Part shown: piece by piece, positions 27,988 to 35,102 of the stretch
Layout: every line of letters starts with the position of its first letter
Numbering within the stretch: position 1 is the stretch's first letter
NCBI GenBank assembly: GCA_023150615.1
Contig: JAKLKO010000003.1
Span: forward strand, 1-64,000
Length of the DNA: 64,000 nucleotides
DNA from: Phycisphaerae bacterium
GTDB taxonomy: Bacteria; Planctomycetota; Phycisphaerae; UBA1845; UTPLA1
Direction of reading: 5' to 3'
Program-made: the position numbers and the translations under genes
Notes under the pieces: model-generated
Told to the model about the DNA's origin: nothing
Databases searched by the model: none
The model's input: the letters and a program-made list of their open reading frames with translations, nothing else

Positions 27988-29430
27988 TCAGTATTCGAAG
28001 TTCTCCCAGGGGTTGGAGGTCGTGATGGCCGCGCCGGCGACGTTCGTGATCGGACCGGCGGAATTGCCCGCGACGATGTCGTAGTTCGTCGTATTACCGG
28101 AAGCGGTGTTGCCGACGATCACGTTTCCGGCGCCGTCGACGTCGAGCCCGATGATCGTGTCGGTCACGTTGCAGCCTTCGATGCGGTTGTCGGAACCCGT
28201 GACGTGGATGGCTGCGCCGAGGAACTCGCCGAGGCCGTTGCTGTCGGCTGTGCAGCGTACAACGCGGCAATCGTTGGGCACCTGGATGCCGTCGCCGTCG
28301 TTGCCGTTCGATGAGCAATCGACAATGGTGCTCCCCGCGCCGACGACAATGCCGTCGTCGCCGTTGTCGTAGGCCGTGCATTGCGTGACCGTCGCGCTGA
28401 TGCCCGTGAAGATGCCGTCCTTGTTGGCGGCCGCGCCGCTCATGCCGTTGAAGTAGGCCGAGCATTGTGAAACGGTGCAGCCGATGGCGGCGAGGATGCC
28501 GCGGTCGCTGTTCCCGAACGCCGAGCATCCGACGACGGTGCAGCCGGAGCCGAGCCCGATGCCCGTGACGTTCTGCGTGGCCGAGCAATCGCGGACGACC
28601 GAGCCGTTCGAGGCGGAGACGCCGGTCGACAGGTTCTGCTGCGCGGCGCAATCGCGGACGTTGCAGTAGGACGCGCACGAGATGCCGTGTTCGCCGTTCG
28701 TCGTCGAGGTGCAGGCGATCACGGTGGAATTGGCGAGCGTCATGATCCCCGACAGGACGCAACCGGTGACGACACAGTCGCGGACCATGCCGCCCGTGCC
28801 GATCTCGATGCCCACGTTCCCGGCGAAGCTCACGTTGCAGCCGCGAACGTTCGCGCTCGCGCCGAGCAGGAGGCCCCGGCCGCTCGTCTGCCGCACGGCG
28901 CAATCGGTAATGCGGCAATCGCTTGCGGCCGCGCCGTCGATGCCGTTCACGCCGTTCTGGATGTTGCAATCGGCCACGCCCGAGCTGCTGCCGATCCGCA
29001 CGCCCGATCCGGCGTTGGCCGAGATGCGCAGGTCGCTCACGTCGCATTGCGTCGCCGTCGACAGGTCGACGCCGTCCTGACCCCAGCCCGTGATCGTGCC
29101 GTTGCGGACGGCGACGTTCCGCCGCGTGCCGATGGTCGCGACGCCGTCAAGCGTGCCGGGCACGCCGCGGAGCGTAAACCCGTTGAGATCGATCGCCACG
29201 TCGTCGGCGTTGATGCGGATCCCCGCCGCGCCGGCGGTGCCGGTCAGGTCGCGTGTCACGACGTAGGAGCCCGGCTGATTGATGTCGAACGGCAGAGTGC
29301 CGATGTGCGTTCGCTGGGTCGGCGCGATCGGGCCGGCGGGCGGGTTGAGATCGCCCGCGGCGGCAATGGCGCAGAGGCCGGCGACGGAGATTGCGCAAAG
29401 GACCGGTGACCGGTGCGACGGACGCCCCAT
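27988..29430 (-). CDS. Secreted right-handed beta-helix repeat protein
   Basis: A 480-residue protein with a signal peptide (VLCAISVAGLCAIAAAGD) and a GGAGGAG site before ATG 29430. After a PFDINQPGSYVVTRDL segment, residues about 65-450 are short repeats of about 21-24 residues rich in Gly, Asn and Asp with a Cys at a fixed place in most turns (VRDCAAQQN, VVGCSAFGN, VSQCSAYFN, VTQCTAYDN, VVRCTADSN). This is the parallel beta-helix of the pectate-lyase/NosD type, with an unusual ladder of Cys residues stacked along one face. No catalytic residues are recognisable. It is divergent from the multiheme cytochrome at 30050. Confidence 0.88.
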   Translation of the reverse strand: MGRPSHRSPVLCAISVAGLCAIAAAGDLNPPAGPIAPTQRTHIGTLPFDINQPGSYVVTRDLTGTAGAAGIRINADDVAIDLNGFTLRGVPGTLDGVATIGTRRNVAVRNGTITGWGQDGVDLSTATQCDVSDLRISANAGSGVRIGSSSGVADCNIQNGVNGIDGAAASDCRITDCAVRQTSGRGLLLGASANVRGCNVSFAGNVGIEIGTGGMVRDCVVTGCVLSGIMTLANSTVIACTSTTNGEHGISCASYCNVRDCAAQQNLSTGVSASNGSVVRDCSATQNVTGIGLGSGCTVVGCSAFGNSDRGILAAIGCTVSQCSAYFNGMSGAAANKDGIFTGISATVTQCTAYDNGDDGIVVGAGSTIVDCSSNGNDGDGIQVPNDCRVVRCTADSNGLGEFLGAAIHVTGSDNRIEGCNVTDTIIGLDVDGAGNVIVGNTASGNTTNYDIVAGNSAGPITNVAGAAITTSNPWENFEY

Positions 29431-30049
29431 CTTTCTCCTCCAGTGCCCGACGCCGGGCCGCGGCGGGCTTTCGTAATTGTACCTCGCGGGGGCGGTTTGG
29501 GCCGGTGGGATCGAGCGAGGTTCCGCGGGCCGGAGTGCCTGCGGCTCTGGCGAGGGCGTTTCTCGGACTGCACGGACGAGCCGGCTGGAGACGTCCGAGA
29601 CCTGAGCACTCAGGCGTGGCGCACTGCGGACCCGTCAGGCGCGGCGATTCTCGTGTGAGGATTCCTCGGCGCACCCGCGGCAAAGTGACTATTATCGACT
29701 CTGTTAGTAATGTTCACCGCCGCCGGCCGCACCGATTTACCGCGCGCCGCACGCCTGGCGGGACGCCCGACGTAACGCGTCGCCGTGCCGCGGGTTTCCG
29801 GCCGGAACGTGGAAAAATCCACACCGACGTGGATTTTTCCACGCGGACCGGACCGGAGGTACGGGAACATCGGCTGCGCGTGCGGCCCGGGGGCCGGGAC
29901 GGCGGTCCGAACGAACGTTCGAACGGCATGGAACTTGCTGCGTCCAGGCGAAAGCGACGGGTGCGGCATGCGCCGCGCGCACGTTGCGAGCTGGCCGGGG
30001 TGACGTCCGGCCCACGCCAGCGGGGGCCGGGCGTCCGGAGGAGAAGCCC
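29431..30049. other. 619-base divergent intergenic region
   Basis: Between the divergent beta-helix and cytochrome genes there is no credible coding sequence; the frames are Arg/Pro-rich shadows. It holds a perfect 15-base-arm hairpin at 29808-29843 (listed separately). A 15-base sequence at 29675-29689 is identical to one at 20589-20603 in the promoter of the small basic protein, followed by an AT-richer stretch (TATTATCGACTCTGTTAGTAATG) that may hold a promoter. A GGAGGAG ribosome binding site for the cytochrome gene lies near 30037-30043. Confidence 0.5.
29808..29843. repeat. Perfect 15-bp inverted repeat (hairpin)
   Basis: CGTGGAAAAATCCAC (29808-29822) is followed by a six-base spacer ACCGAC and its exact reverse complement GTGGATTTTTCCACG (29829-29843). 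The stem would be stable on either strand and has A and T runs inside the arms rather than after them. It lies upstream of both flanking divergent genes, where no transcript is known to end. It could be a bidirectional terminator, an attenuator in the cytochrome leader, or a protein-binding site. Confidence 0.7.
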
Positions 30050-32596
30050 ATGCACGCCCGCGTTCATTTCGCATCGCTCCGGATATTCGGGATACGGCTG
30101 ATCGTGTTGACCGTCGTGGCCTGCTTGCCCGATGCGGCCGCGGCGCGGAACACCTATCGCGCGGCCTTCTTCACAGAGTATCCGGGCGCCGTGGGCACGC
30201 CGATCGACACCGTGCCCAGCAGGCCCGGGCATTGCGGCGTTTGCCACTACGACTTCAACGGCGGCGGCTCGCGCAATCCGTACGGCGTGCGCGTCGGCCA
30301 AGTGATCGGCAGTTACCCGAACAACCTCGACGGCCGCCGCGCTGCGATCCGATCGATCCAGAACGAGGACTCCGACGCCGACGGCTACACGACGCTGACG
30401 GAGGTGACCGACACGACGAACTACAGCAACACGCCGACGTTTCCGGGCCTGACGCCGTCGAACGTAGGCAGCGTCTCCAACGTCACGGTTTCGGAGATCC
30501 AGCCCTACCTCGTGCCGGTGCTCGCGCCGGACATCACGCCGCCGGTCGTCACTGTGCTCTCGCCGAACGGCGGCGAGACGGGGACGGGCAACGCCTCGAT
30601 GCTCGTGCAGTGGACGGCGACCGACACGGGCGGGATCGCATCGATCGACCTCCTGCTGTCGGACAACAACGGCGCGACGTATCGCCCGCTGTTTCTCTCG
30701 CTGCCGCACACGGGATCGAAGACGATCTTCCTGCCGAATCGTCCGACGACGACGGCCCTTGTCCGCGTGCGGGCGCGCGACAACGCCGGCAACGTGGGTC
30801 AGGACTCCAGCAACGCGGTCTTTACGGTCATCGCGCCAGCGGGCGGGATCGCGCCGACGACACTGCGCGACTTTGACCTGCCCGGCAGCCAGCCGTTTGA
30901 GGGCGGGACGGTCGACGATCCGTTCACCTGCACCGGCTGTCACGCCGACTACGACTGGAACGTGGAGCCGTACTTCAACTGGCAGGGCAGCATGATGGCG
31001 CACGCCTCGCGCGATCCGCTGTTCCTGGCGTGCATGACGATCGCCAACCAGGATGCGCCGGACTCGGGCGATGTCTGCCTGCGCTGTCACATCCCCAACG
31101 GGTGGCTGCGCGGACGATCGGTCCCGACCGACGGCAGCCAGATGGCGATGGGCGACAAGCACGGCGTCTCCTGCTCGCTGTGTCATCGACTCGTCGATCC
31201 AATCTCCGACCCGGAGAACCCGGCGGAGGATGTGGCCATCCTGGCGGCGCTGACGATGCCGCCGAACACGTTCGGCAACGGCATGTTCGTGGCCGATCCG
31301 TCCGGAACGCGGCGCGGCCCGTTCGCCGACGCGGGCAGCGCGCACACGATTCTCTATTCGCCGATCCATCGCGATGCGGCGTTCTGCGGCACGTGTCACG
31401 ACGTGAGCAATCCGGCGTTCTCGAAGGACGGCTCGGGGGCGTATCCGCCGAACGCGTTCGACACGCCGCCGGCCGACACGTCGGCGCACGTGCTCATGCC
31501 GATCGAGCGAACCTACAGCGAGTGGTTCTACAGCGATTACAACACGCCGACCGGCGTCTTTGCGCCCGAGTTCGGCGGGAATCGCGCGTACGTCTCGGTC
31601 TGCCAGGACTGTCACATGCAGGCCGTGACCGGCTACGGCTGCAACCTCGGCGAGGCGCCGCTGCGCACGCTGCTGCCGCTGCACGACATGACCGGCGGGA
31701 GCACGTGGCTGCCCGGCCTGCTGGACGACCTGTATCCCGGCGAGGTCGATCCGGTGCCGCTGGCAGCAGGGATCCTCCGCGCGCAGTACAAGCTTCAAAA
31801 CGCCGCCACGCTGGCGGCCGTGCAGCAATCGGCGCAGCTCAAGGTGACGGTGACGAACGAGGCGGGGCACAAGCTGCCGACGGGCTACCCGGAAGGGCGG
31901 CGGGTGTGGATCAACGTGCGGTTCTTCGATGCCTCGTCCACGCTGCTGTCGGAGTCCGGCGCGTATGACATCGCCACGGGCGTGCTGACGCACGATCCGG
32001 AGGTCAAGATCTACGAGGCCAAGCCGGGGCTGGACACGGACACCGCCTCGCTGGTCGGCGTGCAGCCCGGGCCGAGCTTCCACTTCGTGCTGAACAACAA
32101 GATCTACAAGGACAATCGCATCCCGCCGCGCGGGTTCACGAATGCGAACTACGCCCTGTTCGGCGGAGCACCGGTCGGGGCCAGCTACGCCGACGGGCAG
32201 CACTGGGATGACAGTTTCTACACGATTCCGCCCGCGGCCGTCTCGGCGGAGGTCCGCGTGTACTACCAGAGCACGAGCAAGGACTACATCGAATTCCTGC
32301 GCGATGAGAACACGACGGACACCACGGGCGACGTGATGTATCAGCTCTGGGCGGACAACGGGCGCTGCCCGCCGGAGCTGATGGCGATGTCGACCGTACC
32401 GCTGACGCCGATCCTCGTGCCGGGCGACATCGACGGCGACGGCGACGTGGATGCGAACGACTGGGCGCTGTTCGTGGGCGTGCTCGTGGGAACCGAGACG
32501 AATCCCGACTACGTGATGCGCAGCGACCTGAACGACGACGAGGCACCCAACGGACTGGACATCCGGCCGTTTGTCGCGGCGCTGATCGGGCCGTAG
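30050..32596 (+). CDS. Secreted six-heme c-type cytochrome with C-terminal dockerin-type repeat
   Basis: An 848-residue protein with a signal peptide (LIVLTVVACLPDAAAA). Six CXXCH heme motifs occur: CGVCH at about 62, CTGCH near 294, CLRCH near 343, CSLCH near 374, CGTCH near 446 and CQDCH near 518. An Ig-like segment (about 165-270, PPVVTVLSPNGGET) separates the first heme from the rest, and a calcium-type DSDADGYTTLTEV motif follows the first heme. The C-terminus carries a dockerin-like pair: GDIDGDGDVDANDW at about 792 and a weaker second half (SDLNDDEAPNGLDIRPF). Likely an extracytoplasmic redox protein anchored or assembled through the dockerin. The start has GGAGGAG upstream. Confidence 0.88.
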   Translation: MHARVHFASLRIFGIRLIVLTVVACLPDAAAARNTYRAAFFTEYPGAVGTPIDTVPSRPGHCGVCHYDFNGGGSRNPYGVRVGQVIGSYPNNLDGRRAAIRSIQNEDSDADGYTTLTEVTDTTNYSNTPTFPGLTPSNVGSVSNVTVSEIQPYLVPVLAPDITPPVVTVLSPNGGETGTGNASMLVQWTATDTGGIASIDLLLSDNNGATYRPLFLSLPHTGSKTIFLPNRPTTTALVRVRARDNAGNVGQDSSNAVFTVIAPAGGIAPTTLRDFDLPGSQPFEGGTVDDPFTCTGCHADYDWNVEPYFNWQGSMMAHASRDPLFLACMTIANQDAPDSGDVCLRCHIPNGWLRGRSVPTDGSQMAMGDKHGVSCSLCHRLVDPISDPENPAEDVAILAALTMPPNTFGNGMFVADPSGTRRGPFADAGSAHTILYSPIHRDAAFCGTCHDVSNPAFSKDGSGAYPPNAFDTPPADTSAHVLMPIERTYSEWFYSDYNTPTGVFAPEFGGNRAYVSVCQDCHMQAVTGYGCNLGEAPLRTLLPLHDMTGGSTWLPGLLDDLYPGEVDPVPLAAGILRAQYKLQNAATLAAVQQSAQLKVTVTNEAGHKLPTGYPEGRRVWINVRFFDASSTLLSESGAYDIATGVLTHDPEVKIYEAKPGLDTDTASLVGVQPGPSFHFVLNNKIYKDNRIPPRGFTNANYALFGGAPVGASYADGQHWDDSFYTIPPAAVSAEVRVYYQSTSKDYIEFLRDENTTDTTGDVMYQLWADNGRCPPELMAMSTVPLTPILVPGDIDGDGDVDANDWALFVGVLVGTETNPDYVMRSDLNDDEAPNGLDIRPFVAALIGP

Positions 32597-32635
32597 GTCG
32601 TAGCGCGGCGATTGCCCGCGCCGTTATCCGTTTTC

Positions 32636-32660
32636 GCCTGCCGGCCGGATGCCGGCAGGC
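32636..32660 (+). terminator. Inverted repeat after the cytochrome gene, possible terminator
   Basis: GCCTGCCGGC and GCCGGCAGGC form a perfect 10-base stem with a five-base loop 40 bases after the cytochrome stop. No T run follows, so it is not a canonical intrinsic terminator. It also marks the edge of the lower-GC accessory patch. Confidence 0.35.
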
Positions 32661-32679
32661 CCCGCCCAAAGCACAGACG

Positions 32680-33094
32680 GTGACAATTCCAGTGAAGGTG
32701 CGGGTGGTATTCGCCAGCATGCCGAGCGAAACAGTCGGCAACGTCAACAACCGCGGCTGCCGGCTGTCGCTTTCCCAGATGAAGCGGTACATCGACAACT
32801 TGAACAACAACGCGCACATCTATGGCTATCCAGTCAAGTTCCCGCCACCGCTCGATGGAAGCGGCACCGCCTCGTCTGGCAGCTTTGTCTAGACGGCACA
32901 CAATACGAGGGAACATCAGTAGGCGCATTACTTGTTGCGCCGCAGCGGGGTTGCTCCCTATGATTCTGAAGAGGACGTGCCAGCGGGAAGTCAAAACGTT
33001 CTCTCTCTTGACTTGATCCCGCCGGTGATCGTTCCGAGTTCCGAGCAAGTAGTGATTACGACTCGCGTCATGAACGGTACCTGGAACCTGCCTT
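32680..33094 (+). pseudogene. Unrecognised gene broken by two frameshifts
   Basis: Natural-looking protein sequence is spread over three plus-strand frames in succession. The first runs from GTG 32680 (PVKVRVVFASMPSETVGN, later MKRYIDNLNNNAHIYGYPVK) to about 32880. The second covers about 32865-32930 (CLDGTQYEGTSVGALL). The third runs from about 32950 to the TGA at 33094 (APYDSEEDVPAGSQNVLSLD, later VVITTRVMNGTWNLP). Base composition is poorer in GC than the neighbouring genes. I do not recognise the family. The downstream gene starts 13 bases after its end, behind GAGGAG, so the two probably formed one unit. Confidence 0.5.
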
Positions 33095-33107
33095 GAGGAG
33101 ATCGATT

Positions 33108-34232
33108 ATGGCCATCGCGCGTGCTATTCTAGCTTTCTTTGTCATCGGGGCACTTGCCATGAGCGCTTACGCCGACCCAGGTCAAGACCTGGCGCGTCTT
33201 CGACAGATAAGTAAACTCCCGCAGCCTTCGCAGAAGGAGTATTTCGAAGCGAAGGCAATTCTGGCTCGCCTCGAAACAGAGTCCGCGTCGGGCGACCCTG
33301 CGGTCGTGAAAACGTTGTTTGACATCATCGAGGATAGCGGCTCCCACGGCCTCGTGAGTGAGCAGGCTCTCCCGGTATTGGCGACGAAGACAGACGCCGC
33401 ATCGGCCCGCCACGTCGTCTCGTTGATGGCTTCGAAGCTGGCAGAGTTGAAGGACAAGCCGGTGCAGGCGAAGGACTTGGTGCATGGGCGAGACGCTTCG
33501 CTCCTCGATCGGTTCGTGGAAAGCTGCGCTGAGCCGCTGCTGCCGCAGTTGTCCGACCCTCGCCCACTCATGGATTTGCTGGTCGAGTTCTGCACGGTTC
33601 GCACCGGTTGGTTCAGGCCTGACGTGCAGCAAAAGGCGGGACGCCTGATCGCGGCTGCACCGGTTGACAAGGGAATTCGCAAGGCAGCCGCATTGAGGCT
33701 TATCAAAATCACGGCGACGCATTACCCATATCCGGAGGGGCTTGAGCGTCTCTTTGAGCCGCAAGACATCCCGGCACTGCGAAAGCTGATACGCGCTCCG
33801 AACAACACGCCGTCCACGTTTTGTTGGGGAGCGGCGGACGTTTTGGCTCACTTGGCCGATGAGACGGCGATTCAGGATGTTCGCGCGTTCCTTCAGGCGA
33901 ATCCCGTCGGGCAGGTTCCTCTTAGTGACCAGGTGCAAGCGTATGCCTACCGGATTGAGATACAGAAGCCGCCCGAAAAGCTGCTGGATTTCATTCGTGG
34001 GAAAACATCAAACGGCACCAGTCGCGTATGGGCCATGAGGCGCGCAATCGACTATGGAATCGACAAAAAGACAATCCGGGACGCGATTCTAGCCCACGCG
34101 GAGGCGGTTAAGGATGATCGCGTTCAAATGGATGAGGTCGCATCTCTAAAGCAGGCGGCAAATGACTGTGGAGTATTGAACAAAGACGATTTGCCGGGCG
34201 TGGCGATCGCGGAGTCTCCTGCTACTCCGTGA
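33108..34232 (+). CDS. Exported helical-repeat protein of unknown function
   Basis: A 374-residue protein with a signal peptide (ILAFFVIGALAMSAYAD) and a GAGGAG site upstream of ATG 33108. The rest is almost wholly alpha-helical, with HEAT/ARM-like segments (LVSEQALPVLATKTDAAS, GWFRPDVQQKAGRLIAAAP, GAADVLAHLADETAIQDVRA). No catalytic motif is seen and I cannot name the family. Its GC content and codon choice (frequent AAG/GAA mixed with A/T-ending codons) differ from the surrounding genes, consistent with horizontal acquisition together with the broken gene just upstream and the recombinase remnant just downstream. Confidence 0.75.
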   Translation: MAIARAILAFFVIGALAMSAYADPGQDLARLRQISKLPQPSQKEYFEAKAILARLETESASGDPAVVKTLFDIIEDSGSHGLVSEQALPVLATKTDAASARHVVSLMASKLAELKDKPVQAKDLVHGRDASLLDRFVESCAEPLLPQLSDPRPLMDLLVEFCTVRTGWFRPDVQQKAGRLIAAAPVDKGIRKAAALRLIKITATHYPYPEGLERLFEPQDIPALRKLIRAPNNTPSTFCWGAADVLAHLADETAIQDVRAFLQANPVGQVPLSDQVQAYAYRIEIQKPPEKLLDFIRGKTSNGTSRVWAMRRAIDYGIDKKTIRDAILAHAEAVKDDRVQMDEVASLKQAANDCGVLNKDDLPGVAIAESPATP

Positions 34233-34256
34233 CCCTATGGGCATTCCGGCGAACGA

Positions 34257-34490
34257 TTATGCCACCTCGCGGACCCCGCCCCGGCGTCGGCCAGTTCCGC
34301 TTCCAGCGCCGCCCGGCCCCTTGGCGCTGGTCCCGCTGACGGCGTCGTCCACGAACCAGCGCAAGATGCGGTAGCCGTGCTCGGCGGCCCACTTTTCGAC
34401 GCAGGCCTTCTGGTCGGGGCTCGAGCGTTTCTGCATGTCCGTGCTGCGGCGGGCGTAGCCGACCGCCCGGATCATCTTCTTCGCGCTCAT
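34257..34490 (-). pseudogene. Serine recombinase N-terminal remnant
   Basis: From ATG 34490 the frame encodes the start of a resolvase/invertase-type serine recombinase: RAVGYARRSTDMQ (with the catalytic Ser in ARRST), PDQKACVEKWAAEHGY, and WFVDDAVSGTSAKG. After about 57 residues similarity stops and the frame runs into Gly/Arg-rich sequence to a stop at 34257. The intact family is 200-550 residues long, so only the first part of the catalytic domain survives. It is a footprint of a former integrative element. Confidence 0.75.
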
Positions 34491-34611
34491 GTTTCACCGT
34501 CCTTCCGGGCCACCCGGACCCACTGTCCCTTCCCTCAAGGGGCCGCCGGAATCATCACCCTGGCCAAGGGCTACTGGAAGACCAGCGGCGTGTCCCTGGT
34601 GTATCAGGTGA

Positions 34612-34842
34612 TCATGCCCCTGCGGCGGAACCGGCGGCACTTGATGTCGGCGGACCGGTGTGCCCGCGTGCCGCTTCCGAAGGACGCACGCCGGGAAAGA
34701 TCGACTCGAGCGCGTTACTCGTCCGCAAGTGAGTCCATTGCGCCTCGGGCAAGCGGAAGATCGGCAGGCACGCGGCCCGTGCCCGCCCCTGACTTGCCGC
34801 CGCCCGATCGTACCCGGCCGTCCGCCAGTCGCCGGTCAGCCT
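34612..34842 (-). mobile_element. IS256/mutator-type transposase C-terminal remnant
   Basis: The frame ending at 34612 contains LPEAQWTHLRTSNALESIF (about 34690-34752). This corresponds to the conserved C-terminal block of mutator-family transposases, normally close to F(P)xEHWxHLRTTNxIESTFxxVR, which includes the catalytic Glu of the DDE triad. A degraded linker precedes it (RLTGDWRTAGYDRAAASQGR), and the frame turns into Pro/Ala-rich nonsense after the VR. The N-terminal two thirds of the transposase, including the two Asp residues, are absent. No terminal inverted repeats could be found by eye. Confidence 0.65.
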
Positions 34843-35048
34843 GGTCGCCAGCGCGCGGTTCGCACGGTCCCGCCATGCCAAGAACGACCAAAGCACCGCA
34901 CGACCGATCACCATCCCGAAGGCGATGCCGTGGACGACGAAACCCAAACGAATGCCCACCGACTGGCGAGCGCCTTCGCGTGGCCGAGGGCGGCACGTCC
35001 GAACGTGAACACCACAAGCAGCGACAGGACCCGAACGACGCCCTTCAT
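34843..35048 (-). pseudogene. Broken membrane/exported protein fragment
   Basis: ATG 35048 opens a signal-peptide-like stretch (MKGVVRVLSLLVVFTFGRAA) that soon leaves frame. A neighbouring frame continues with hydrophobic sequence (GFVVHGIAFGMVIGRAVLW, then SFLAWRDRANRAL) which runs into the transposase remnant. It looks like two or more damaged genes fused by deletion. No family can be named. Confidence 0.3.
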
Positions 35049-35102
35049 GGCGATGCCTCGCCATTCGCCGAACCGGACCATCGACAGACAATGGCGTCGC
35101 TG

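Noticed and set aside
29880..30049. Leader of the multiheme cytochrome, examined as a c-di-GMP riboswitch
   Set aside because: Stems can be drawn in such GC-rich sequence, but the conserved GEMM bases are not present.
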